NCBI GenBank assembly: GCA_031413955.1 | Contig: JANOGB010000217.1 | Span: 1-13,384, forward strand | Origin: JABFRZ01 sp031413955 | Lineage (GTDB): Bacteria > Planctomycetota > UBA1135 > GCA-002686595 | DNA length: 13,384 nucleotides | Direction: 5' to 3' | In this document: positions 6,601-13,274 of the stretch, one piece after another | Position numbering within the stretch: the stretch's first letter is position 1 | Layout: each line of letters begins with the position of its first letter | Translations under genes and position numbers: made by a program | Notes under the pieces: model-generated | What the model was told of the DNA's origin: nothing | Database searches by the model: none | What the model saw: the letters and a program-made list of their open reading frames with translations, nothing else

Positions 6601-8574
6601 ATGCTGCGCCTGTTCTTCCCCTACCTCTTGTTCGCCGCGATCGTGCTGTTCGTGGCGCTCGACCACCTCGGTGGGGGGGACGAGGTGGTGCTCGATTCCG
6701 CCGCCGGCGTTGCCGTCGCGGGCGACGAGCTCGGCCGCGATCCGGTGTGTGGCATGGATGTCGGCGGCGAGCTGACGGTCGTGCACGAGGGCGAGCGCTA
6801 CTCCTTCTGCCACGAGCGCTGCCGTGCGCGCTTCCTGGCGGAGCCGAGCACCTATGTGCGCGAGAACTGCCCGGTGTGTCTGGCCGGCACGGGTGAGCGC
6901 GTGGCGGTGGCAGAGAGCGCGCCCGAGTTCACCTGGCAGGGGCGCACCTGGCGCTTCTGCACGGTCGCGCACCGGGACGACTTCGGGGCCGACCCGGCGG
7001 GCTGGTTCGTGCACTCGATGTGGGGCATTCCGCCGTGGCTGTACGCGATCTCGGTGGCGCTCGTGCTGGTGCTGAGCTTCGGCCTGTTCGAGATCGTGGC
7101 GCGTGCCTCGCGCGGGAAGACGGAGCCGCGCCCGCGCTTCGGGCTCTTCCGCCTGCCTGGCGTCAAGGCGCTCGTGCGCTGGCCGCACTTCCGCACGCTG
7201 TGCCAGCTCGTGGTCGTGGGCGTGTTCGCGCTGGTGGTGACGGCCGGCCTCTACGGCGATCAACTCGCCGAGCGCAATCTCGCCCCGCTCCTGACCTGGA
7301 CGGTGTGGTGGGGCGGGCTGGTGCTGCTGATCTTGTTCGCGGGCAAGGCGTGGTGCTACGTCTGCCCGTGGGACGCGCTCGCGGGCTGGGCCGAGCGGCT
7401 GGTGTTCTGGCGCAAGCAGATGGGGCTCGGGCTCGGTCTCGCCTGGCCGAAGCGCCTGCGCAACGTGTGGCTGGCGACGGGCTTCTTCGTCGGGCTGACC
7501 TGGCTCGAGCTCGGCTTCGGCGTGACCATGAGCCCGCGCGCCACCGCGTGGATCGCGCTCGGCATGGTCAGCCTGGCGCTCGCATGCGCGCTGGTCTTCG
7601 AGCGCCGCGCCTTCTGCCGTTACGCCTGTCTGGTCGGACGCGTGTCGGGGCTGTACGCGCTCTTCTCGGCCTCCGAGGTGCGCCCCGCCGACCGCGAGGT
7701 TTGCCGCTCGTGCCGCACGAAGGACTGCTATCACGGCAACGAGAAGGGCGCCGCGTGCCCCACCGGGATCTTCCCGGGCGCGCTGCAGGCCAACACCTAC
7801 TGCATCCAATGCCTCGAGTGCGTGAAGTCCTGCCCATCCGACAACATGGTGGTCAACGCGCGGCCCTGGGGCGCGGACCTCGCGCTCGAGGGGCATGCTC
7901 GCAAGGACGAGGCCTACCTGGCGCTGCTGATGCTCTCCATCACGGGCTTCCACGGCCTGACCATGACCGGATCGTGGCGTGCGCTGCTCTCCTGGTTCGA
8001 GGGCGCGCTGGGGCTGCCGTACCTGGCCAGCTTCAGCGCGGGCATGACGTTGCTGATGCTCGGACCGATCGCGCTGTACGCGCTGCTCGTGCGGCTGACC
8101 ACGCTGTTCGCGCGCTCGAGCGCGGTGAGCTTCCGCACGGCCTTCGTGCGCTTCGCCTACAGCGTGCTGCCGATCGCGCTCTTCTATCACCTCGCGCACA
8201 ACCTTGAGCACCTGCTGATGGAGGGCCAGAAGGTGGTCACGCTGGCCTCGAATCCCCTCGGCTTCGCCCCCGGCGAGTCCTGGAGCGTGCTCGGCTTCGC
8301 GGGCGTCGGCGAGTGGGATCTGTTCGGCACCACGGGCCTGACGCTCGCGCCGCTCGCGCGCCTCTCGACGCTGTGGGGCGTGCAGGTGCTGCTCGTCCTG
8401 ATCGGGCATCTCTATTCGCTGTGGATCGCCGAGCGCACGGCGCGGCGTCTGTATCCCGAGCGGGGCGCGGCGCTGCGCAGCCAGATCCCGATGTTGGTCG
8501 GCATGGTGCTCTTCAGCGTGTTCAGCCTGTGGCTGCTGAAGCAGCCGATGGAGATGCGCACCTCGGCCATGTGA
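6601..8574 (+). CDS. NosR/NapH-like membrane polyferredoxin with two N-terminal YHS/TRASH-like modules
   Basis: This 657-residue protein starts at ATG 6601; an in-frame TTG at 6595 is an alternative with better spacing from GAGG (6581-6584). Domains in order: a membrane anchor (3-20); a YHS/TRASH-like module with DPVCGM (47-52) and FCHERC (69-74); a second, degenerate module with C90/C93 and FC at 119-120; helices at about 145-165, 200-218 and 230-248; CxxCP (C252/C255); helices at about 290-308 and 318-333; CxxxC (C339/C343); two ferredoxin motifs (C368/371/376/386 and C401/404/407/411); then a C-terminal membrane region. Histidines H451, H530, H533, H537 and H603 fall in or near those last helices. 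NosR-type proteins feed electrons from quinol to periplasmic N2O reductase. YHS modules bind metals, often copper or iron. The next gene is a ferredoxin, 10 bases downstream. The partner enzyme is not visible. Confidence 0.85.
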   Translation: MLRLFFPYLLFAAIVLFVALDHLGGGDEVVLDSAAGVAVAGDELGRDPVCGMDVGGELTVVHEGERYSFCHERCRARFLAEPSTYVRENCPVCLAGTGERVAVAESAPEFTWQGRTWRFCTVAHRDDFGADPAGWFVHSMWGIPPWLYAISVALVLVLSFGLFEIVARASRGKTEPRPRFGLFRLPGVKALVRWPHFRTLCQLVVVGVFALVVTAGLYGDQLAERNLAPLLTWTVWWGGLVLLILFAGKAWCYVCPWDALAGWAERLVFWRKQMGLGLGLAWPKRLRNVWLATGFFVGLTWLELGFGVTMSPRATAWIALGMVSLALACALVFERRAFCRYACLVGRVSGLYALFSASEVRPADREVCRSCRTKDCYHGNEKGAACPTGIFPGALQANTYCIQCLECVKSCPSDNMVVNARPWGADLALEGHARKDEAYLALLMLSITGFHGLTMTGSWRALLSWFEGALGLPYLASFSAGMTLLMLGPIALYALLVRLTTLFARSSAVSFRTAFVRFAYSVLPIALFYHLAHNLEHLLMEGQKVVTLASNPLGFAPGESWSVLGFAGVGEWDLFGTTGLTLAPLARLSTLWGVQVLLVLIGHLYSLWIAERTARRLYPERGAALRSQIPMLVGMVLFSVFSLWLLKQPMEMRTSAM

Positions 8575-8584
8575 GCGCGAACCC

Positions 8585-9175
8585 ATGACCATGCAGCTCT
8601 CGCGACGCCAGCTTTTCGGGTTCGGCTGGATGGAGGCTCTCAGCGGCGTCGTTCCCGAGGCGCCACGCCCGGCGCCGCCCGCACCAGTCTTCCTGCGTCC
8701 GCCCGGCGCCTTGCCCGAGCCCGAGTTCCTGGCCGCATGCACGCGCTGCGACGCCTGCTTGATCGCCTGCCCCAAGGAATCCATCCGCCGCGCCGGCCAC
8801 GAGCTGGGCGCGGCGAACGAGGGCACGCCCGTGATCCTGCCGCTCGATCAGCCCTGCTGGATGTGCAAGGACATGCCCTGCATCCCGGTCTGCGTGCCGG
8901 GCGCGCTCCGCCCGCTGAACTCGCCGAGCGCCGCGCGCATGGGCCGCGTCCATGTCCGCGAGGAGAGCTGCTACGCCGCGCAGGGCAGCATTTGCGACGT
9001 GTGCGCGGAGCGCTGCCCGGTGCGCCCGAAGGCGATCCGAGTTTCCATGGGCGCGGCGCCCGAGCTCGACCTCGCGCTCTGCACCGGCTGCGCAGTGTGC
9101 GCCTGGCTCTGTCCGGCCAAGGCGATCGACGTGTTGCCGTGCACGACGGCGCGGTCTGGCACGGAACGGGCGTAG
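8585..9175 (+). CDS. NapG/NapF-like ferredoxin with four [4Fe-4S] motifs (third copy)
   Basis: This 196-residue protein starts at ATG 8585 (a second in-frame ATG lies at 8591), 10 bases after the NosR-like gene, so the two form an operon. The N-terminus has SRRQLFGFG (6-14) but no long hydrophobic stretch after it. That resembles cytoplasmic NapF-type proteins or a weak Tat signal, so the compartment is uncertain. Cysteine groups lie at C52/55/58/62, C91/94/99/103, C129/137/140/144 and C166/169/172/176. RPPGALPEPEFL and EGTPVILP are shared in form with the first NapG-like protein, so all three ferredoxins belong to one subfamily. The likely role is electron transfer to or from the NosR-like protein. 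It converges with the octahaem cytochrome gene downstream. Confidence 0.88.
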   Translation: MTMQLSRRQLFGFGWMEALSGVVPEAPRPAPPAPVFLRPPGALPEPEFLAACTRCDACLIACPKESIRRAGHELGAANEGTPVILPLDQPCWMCKDMPCIPVCVPGALRPLNSPSAARMGRVHVREESCYAAQGSICDVCAERCPVRPKAIRVSMGAAPELDLALCTGCAVCAWLCPAKAIDVLPCTTARSGTERA

Positions 9176-9209
9176 ACGCACGAACCGACACCGCGCCCGC
9201 GGTCCTCGT

Positions 9210-9265
9210 CCGGCATGGACTGCCGGCAAGCCCCATCCCCCCGCACCCGGAGTCGCCGGTCCGGG
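9210..9265. terminator. Two short hairpins in the convergent gap
   Basis: The 108-base gap between the converging ferredoxin and octahaem cytochrome genes contains CCGGCA-TGGAC-TGCCGG (9210-9226) and CCCGGA (9246-9251) paired with TCCGGG (9260-9265). Both are perfect 6-bp stems and either could act for transcripts from both sides. Neither is followed by a T-run on either strand. In such G+C-rich sequence short stems arise easily, so termination is plausible from position but not shown. Confidence 0.35.
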
Positions 9266-9283
9266 CGAGTCTGGAGCCTGCCG

Positions 9284-10861
9284 TCAGCCGCCTTGTTGCC
9301 AGCGGTGCTCGGGGCGTGCCAGGATCTCGTCGATGACCGCGGTCACTGCGTTCGCGGCCGCGTCCTTGCCTTCCTCGGTGGCATGCGCGCAGAGCTCGCG
9401 CGCCTGCGGGATGAGCGCCTGGTAGAAGCGCTCGGCCACCTCGAACATGCCGTGCCAGTGCGTGTAGTCCGGCGCCATCATCGAGGCGCCGTGGCGTGCG
9501 CGCCGGCCCTCGTGGTGCCAGAGGTAGTACCAGGTCCACTCGATCTCCTCGTCGAACTCGGCCTTCGTGAGCATGCCGTTCGCGAGCAGCGCGTCGATGA
9601 TCTTCTTGCCCGGCTTGGCGAACTTCTCGTTGAACAGCACCACGAGGTCGTCGTACTGCTGGTAGAAGCCGTCCACGTAGCTGCCCGTGTGGCAATGCAT
9701 GCAGACGTCCTTCATGCGCTGGCGCTTCTGCTGCCAGGTGTCGGTGGTCTGTGCGGCACGCTCGGCGGGATCGGTGGACTTGACGACCTTGTGCTCGGCG
9801 TCCGTGTCCATCACCAGGCTGATGGGCGGGCGGTTGGTCCAGGAGATGCGCTCGCCCGGGTCGTGCGTGACTTTGCCGCCGTTGCGCGAGTGCCCGGACA
9901 TGTGGCACGTGGCGCAGGTCGGCGCCTGCGAGTAGTCCTGGCCGAGGACCCAGGTGTCGGCGTCGAGGTTCATGTGATCCTTGAGGTCGCGGTAGGCGAC
10001 GCCGTGCTTCGACTCCTCGTAGATCTCCTTCTGCGGGTGGTCGGGACCGAGGTGGCACTTGCCGCAGTTCTCGGGCTGGCGCGCGCGCCGCGGCGAGAAG
10101 TCGTGGCGACTGTGGCAGGCCGAGCAGGAGCCGCGCGAGCCGTCCAGGTTGAGCCGGCCGATGCCCGTGTTCGGCCAGGTCGAGCTGTGCAGCGTCGGCT
10201 TGCCGTCCGCGTCGCGCGCGATGCGCTCCAGCGCGGCACGGTTGGTGGGCTTGCCGCTCGCGTCGGGGGCCAGGTCGTCGACCGTGACGAGGCCGCCGTC
10301 GCTGGCGACCAGGGCGAGCTTGCTGCCGTGGCACTGCTTGCAGCCGCTGTTGACCGAGGCCATGCCTTGCACGGGTCCGCCGCCCTTGCCCGGCGTCGGC
10401 GAGTGCGGATCGAAGGTCCCGCGGTGTCCCTCCACGACCTCGGCCAGGAAGTTGTCGAGCGAGGCCAGGATGTTGCCGCCCTTGGCGTGGTGGCTGCCCT
10501 CGAACTCCTCGAACTCGCGCGGGTGGCAGCGCGCGCAGTCCAGCGGCGTGACGACCGTCGCGATCGAGGCACCGTAGTGCATGAAGGCGTCGGGTTCTCC
10601 CGTTGCGGCAGCATGACACTCGACGCAGCCCACGCCCGAGACCGCGTGCGTGCTGCCCTTCCAGTGATCGATGATGGCCACGGTGGACTCCGCGTGACAC
10701 TTGACGCAAGCCTGCGAGGTGGCTGGTACGGCCACGTGCACCGCGCCGATCCCGGCCTCGGCGCGCCGGCGCGTCACCTCCTTGTACTGCACGAAGACGA
10801 GCGACAGCAGGAACAAGAAGCCCAGGAGGCCGATGATGGTCTGCTTGGTGGAGAGGTTCAT
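9284..10861 (-). CDS. Membrane-anchored octahaem cytochrome c of the hydroxylamine oxidoreductase (HAO) family
   Basis: This 525-residue protein has exactly eight CxxCH haem sites, at C52, C79, C109, C174, C246, C266, C316 and C387. The C-terminal segment WHHEGRRARHG (448-458) with PDYTHWHG (464-471) is characteristic of HAO-like proteins. Residues 8-25 form an uncleaved-looking hydrophobic helix, so the haem domain is probably anchored on the periplasmic side. Members either oxidise hydroxylamine or hydrazine (with a tyrosine cross-linked to the catalytic haem) or act reductively on nitrite or hydroxylamine when the tyrosine is missing. Y466 lies in the region where I would look for it, but I cannot align to confirm. 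ATG 10861 is the only start before an in-frame TGA upstream; no Shine-Dalgarno is evident. It is the third gene after Rieske and cytochrome b, with a 115-base gap holding two hairpins. Confidence 0.9.
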   Translation of the reverse strand: MNLSTKQTIIGLLGFLFLLSLVFVQYKEVTRRRAEAGIGAVHVAVPATSQACVKCHAESTVAIIDHWKGSTHAVSGVGCVECHAAATGEPDAFMHYGASIATVVTPLDCARCHPREFEEFEGSHHAKGGNILASLDNFLAEVVEGHRGTFDPHSPTPGKGGGPVQGMASVNSGCKQCHGSKLALVASDGGLVTVDDLAPDASGKPTNRAALERIARDADGKPTLHSSTWPNTGIGRLNLDGSRGSCSACHSRHDFSPRRARQPENCGKCHLGPDHPQKEIYEESKHGVAYRDLKDHMNLDADTWVLGQDYSQAPTCATCHMSGHSRNGGKVTHDPGERISWTNRPPISLVMDTDAEHKVVKSTDPAERAAQTTDTWQQKRQRMKDVCMHCHTGSYVDGFYQQYDDLVVLFNEKFAKPGKKIIDALLANGMLTKAEFDEEIEWTWYYLWHHEGRRARHGASMMAPDYTHWHGMFEVAERFYQALIPQARELCAHATEEGKDAAANAVTAVIDEILARPEHRWQQGG

Positions 10862-10881
10862 GGAGGTCTCGAACTCAGAGA

Positions 10882-10900
10882 GCGAGCAAGAATTGCTCGC
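10882..10900 (-). repeat. Perfect hairpin just upstream of the octahaem cytochrome start
   Basis: GCGAGCAA-GAA-TTGCTCGC on the plus strand is a perfect 8-bp inverted repeat with a 3-base loop. It lies 21-39 bases upstream of the octahaem cytochrome ATG on the minus strand. In the mRNA it could control ribosome access or mark a processed 5' end. As DNA it could be an operator for an internal promoter. Confidence 0.5.
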
Positions 10901-10941
10901 GAACGGGAAGCAGCGCCGTCAGGCGATGCGCCAGAAGACAT

Positions 10942-10980
10942 CTGAGAGGCTGTATCATCGATTTCTGCTCGGCCTCTCAG
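10942..10980 (-). repeat. 9-bp inverted repeat at the cytochrome b stop codon
   Basis: CTGAGAGGC (10942-10950) and GCCTCTCAG (10972-10980) are perfect 9-bp inverted arms with a 21-base loop. On the minus strand the first arm overlaps the TGA of the cytochrome b gene. No T-run follows the second arm, so it is more likely an mRNA-stabilising or partial-attenuation hairpin between cytochrome b and the octahaem gene than a full terminator. Confidence 0.5.
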
Positions 10981-12026
10981 TGCTCGACTGCGGCTTCCCA
11001 GAGGGTGAGGGCGAGCAGCGCCAGGACGGCGATGATTCCCAGGTACACGCTGAACTCGCTGTGCGGGCGACGCTTGCGGATCCAGCCGTCGATGAAGGGC
11101 CAGGCCACCATCACGAAGACGATGAAGCCCATCGAGAGGACCGCGGCCGTGCCCGAGAACAGCTTCAGCCAGCGGAAGGCCACGTAGAAGAACCACTCGG
11201 GCTTGATGACCTCGGGCGTGACCAGCGGATCGGCGCGCGGCCCCATCGTGGCCGGCAGGATCGTGGCCAGCGCCGCCAGCAAGATCATCAGCACCAGCCC
11301 GATCGTGAGCTCGGTGGCGAAGTGCTCGGGGAAGAAGTTGAACGTGCCGCGGTCGCGCTCGGGCTCGCGCTCGTCGACGAACTCGGTCACGCCCTGCAGG
11401 CGGATCAGCGTGATGTGCACCGCCAGCAGGGCGACCATCGCGCTCGGCAGCACGGCCGCGTGCAGCAGGAAGAAGCGCGAGAGGGTGTGCTCGTTGTAGA
11501 CCTCGCCCGCCAGCAGGAGCTGCTTCGCGAGCGCTCCCAGCACTGGCACGTTGTCGGCGATGTTCGCGCCCACCGTCGCGCCCCAGTAGCTGAGCTGCTC
11601 GTACACCAGGCTGTAGCCCGTGAATCCGGTCAAGAGGCTCAGCACCAGCAGCCCCATGCCCACGATCCAGTTCAGCTCGCGCGGCCTGCGGTAGGCGCCC
11701 GTGAAGTAGACGCGCATCTGGTGCAGCACGACGCTGGCGATCATCAGTGTCGCGGCCCACTTGTGCAGGCCACGCAGGAACCAGCCGTAGCTCGCGTCCT
11801 CGGTGATGAAGCGCACCGAGTCCCAGGCCGTCTGCGGGCTGGCCTGGTAGTAGAAGGCCAGCAGGATCCCGGTCACGATCTGCACCACGAACAAGTACGC
11901 GGGCGTGCCGCCCAGGCAGAACCACCAGCGCTTGAGATGGTTCGGAACGGGCTCGTTGGTGAGCTCGCGCAGATCGCCCGGCTGGATCGGGATGCGCGCT
12001 GCGAACCAGGACGAGAGCGCGCCCAA
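10977..12026 (-). CDS. Cytochrome b of a Rieske/cytochrome b complex, b6-type, with candidate haem c_i cysteine
   Basis: This 349-residue integral membrane protein starts at TTG 12026, three bases after the Rieske stop, with GGAG about 11 bases upstream. Haem b ligands are visible: H88 and H102 (13 residues between) and H189 and H204 (14 between). The 14-residue spacing in the second pair is the b6f-type pattern. C37 in RWWFCLGG sits where cytochrome b6 has the cysteine that binds haem c_i/c_n, and QIVTGILLAFYY follows as in b6. The C-terminal part continues as a subunit IV-like region with PEWF (276-279), a variant of the quinol-site PEWY, and three more helices. Cytochrome b6 and subunit IV are thus fused. 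The role is quinol oxidation with electrons split between the Rieske cluster and the b haems. No cytochrome c1 or f gene is adjacent. Confidence 0.92.
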   Translation of the reverse strand: MGALSSWFAARIPIQPGDLRELTNEPVPNHLKRWWFCLGGTPAYLFVVQIVTGILLAFYYQASPQTAWDSVRFITEDASYGWFLRGLHKWAATLMIASVVLHQMRVYFTGAYRRPRELNWIVGMGLLVLSLLTGFTGYSLVYEQLSYWGATVGANIADNVPVLGALAKQLLLAGEVYNEHTLSRFFLLHAAVLPSAMVALLAVHITLIRLQGVTEFVDEREPERDRGTFNFFPEHFATELTIGLVLMILLAALATILPATMGPRADPLVTPEVIKPEWFFYVAFRWLKLFSGTAAVLSMGFIVFVMVAWPFIDGWIRKRRPHSEFSVYLGIIAVLALLALTLWEAAVEH

Positions 12027-12029
12027 GCT

Positions 12030-12545
12030 CTAGCCGGCTCCGCCTGGCCCCGGGAGCGCTTCCATCGGCACCTCGATGAACAGCACGCCGTCCTCGATCT
12101 TCAGCGGGAAGCGCGCGAGCGACTGCCCTGCCTCGAAGGGCGGACCGGCCGTGGCGCGGCCCTCGGGATCGAAGGCGCCGTTGTGGCACGGACAGAAGAA
12201 GCGTTTGTCGACGGACTGCCAGTGCACCTGGCAACCGAGGTGCGGACAGGTCGAGGACAGCGCGACGAAGTCCTCCGCCTTGCCCTCCGCGGCCCGGCGC
12301 GCGACTGCGACTCGCTCACCGCTGGGCGCGCGATACTCGAGCGACTCGCCCACGCGCAGGCTCTCGGCCCGCGCCAGGAATTGCCAGCGGCGCTCGCGCT
12401 GCGTGGCGGGGAACAGGTAGCGCACGCCCATCGCCCCGCAGGCGCCGTAGCCCGAGACCAGACCTCCGGCCATGAGCAGAGTCGAGGCGCGCGCGAGGAA
12501 TGCGCGCCGTTCCGGAGCTTCTTCTCGTTGGTCCATCGGGTCCAT
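12030..12545 (-). CDS. Rieske [2Fe-2S] protein of the bc-type complex
   Basis: This 171-residue protein has a Tat-like N-terminus, ERRAFLA (12-18), followed by a hydrophobic anchor (about 20-45). The Rieske cluster motifs are CPHLGC (100-105) and CPCH (118-121): C100, H102, C118 and H121 as ligands, with C105 and C120 placed for the usual disulfide. It is short, as for b6f-type Rieske proteins. It takes one electron from quinol at the cytochrome b quinol site and passes it to a cytochrome c. Here the only cytochrome gene alongside is the octahaem HAO-like protein. ATG 12545 is used; a second in-frame ATG at 12536 also precedes the RR motif and cannot be excluded. It is first in the three-gene operon; its stop is three bases from the cytochrome b start. 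Confidence 0.93.
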   Translation of the reverse strand: MDPMDQREEAPERRAFLARASTLLMAGGLVSGYGACGAMGVRYLFPATQRERRWQFLARAESLRVGESLEYRAPSGERVAVARRAAEGKAEDFVALSSTCPHLGCQVHWQSVDKRFFCPCHNGAFDPEGRATAGPPFEAGQSLARFPLKIEDGVLFIEVPMEALPGPGGAG

Positions 12546-12564
12546 CGCTGTGGTGGACGCAGGC

Positions 12565-12588
12565 TAGAGACCTTCGCTGCAGGGTTCC
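12565..12588 (-). promoter_or_regulatory. Possible ECF-sigma-type promoter for the Rieske operon
   Basis: On the minus strand GGAAC (complement of 12584-12588) is followed after 15 bases by TCTA (complement of 12565-12568), about 20 bases before the Rieske start codon. GGAAC is the common -35 core of extracytoplasmic-function sigma factors. The match is short and the -10 part is weak, so chance is a real alternative. No FNR-type box was found in this gap. Confidence 0.2.
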
Positions 12589-12656
12589 AGAGCGATTCGA
12601 GAGGCCTTGCTGGCGGACAGAGGCTCGCCCGGACGCTGGCAACGACTCCTTCCCCA

Positions 12657-12684
12657 TTGACGGACTCCCGCCTTCCTCTACCCT
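12657..12684 (+). promoter_or_regulatory. Sigma-70-like promoter for the repeat-protein gene
   Basis: TTGACG (12657-12662) and TACCCT (12679-12684) are separated by 16 bases. The first matches five of six -35 consensus positions. The second keeps the T, A and final T of the -10 consensus. It lies about 45 bases before the GTG at 12729, on the same strand, in the gap divergent from the Rieske operon. Confidence 0.4.
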
Positions 12685-12698
12685 TCGAACCGCAACCG

Positions 12699-12710
12699 CG
12701 GTGTACACCG
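12699..12710. promoter_or_regulatory. 12-bp perfect palindrome, possible operator
   Basis: CGGTGTACACCG is perfectly self-complementary. It sits between the predicted promoter (-10 at 12679-12684) and the start codon at 12729, where a repressor would block transcription. I do not recognise a regulator family for it. Confidence 0.35.
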
Positions 12711-12728
12711 AATCGAGGGGGGATGTGA

Positions 12729-13274
12729 GTGGGGCTGAGCTGGAAGGAGCAGAGGGTCGATGGCAAGGCGAAGGTGGTCGCCATTGCCAGACCCAAGTCG
12801 ACCGATCTCTGGGCGCTCGGCCACTCTCGGCGGCTGTTCACGTTGTCGACGGCATTTCTTCATCGCCGAGAAGGCGGGTGGGAGCGAGCCTTCGCTGTCA
12901 GCCACCGTCTCGACTCGATCGGCGTCCTCGGTGACGGGTCGGTCCTGGCCGCGGGGGAAGCGCTCTCCGTGCTGTTCGATGGCCACCGCTGGTCGACGAT
13001 GGACAGCGGTCTGAAGGGCAGCCACCGCATCTGGGGAGCGTCTCCTGCCTGCGCCAACGCGCTCTCCGACGAAGGGCTCTTCTACTTCGACGGGAGGTGC
13101 TGGAAGCGCGTGGACCTCGAAGCGCAGGGGGTTCGCGGTCAGTGGGCCGACGGAGACAGCGACTCTGGCGGCAAGGGATGGATCGTCGGCTCGCACGGGA
13201 CACACTCCTGCCTGGCGACCGGGGCGGGCGCGACCTGGCGGGACAGGGCTCCGGCATGTTGCCGTAACCCCTGA
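12729..13274 (+). CDS. Repeat protein of unknown function (propeller-like units)
   Basis: This 181-residue frame starts at GTG 12729, six bases after a G-rich GAGGGGGG stretch that can serve as ribosome binding site; the ATG at 12723 is followed at once by TGA. I do not recognise a family. About four loosely similar units occur: DLWALG...GGWERA, IGVLGDGSVLAAG...FDGHRW, IWGASP...FYFDGRCW and GWIVGS...GATWRD. Each is a short beta-rich stretch ending in an aromatic FDGxxW-like element, as in BNR or propeller-type proteins. No signal peptide is visible and four units are few for a closed propeller. It could be a fragment, part of a larger assembly, or out of frame with lost neighbouring sequence. 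The 110 bases after it hold no gene I can support. Confidence 0.55.
   Translation: MGLSWKEQRVDGKAKVVAIARPKSTDLWALGHSRRLFTLSTAFLHRREGGWERAFAVSHRLDSIGVLGDGSVLAAGEALSVLFDGHRWSTMDSGLKGSHRIWGASPACANALSDEGLFYFDGRCWKRVDLEAQGVRGQWADGDSDSGGKGWIVGSHGTHSCLATGAGATWRDRAPACCRNP

Noticed and set aside
6463..8826. Very long minus-strand open frame (787 codons) opposite the NosR-like gene
   Set aside because: Its translation is rich in Arg, Ala, Gln and His with no motif or hydrophobic pattern, whereas the plus strand encodes clear membrane helices and cysteine motifs. It is a typical antisense frame in high-G+C DNA.
10701..12728. Long plus-strand open frame opposite the Rieske and cytochrome b genes
   Set aside because: It is the complement of well-recognised genes with exact cofactor motifs; its own sequence is Gln/Arg/His-rich and unlike a real protein.
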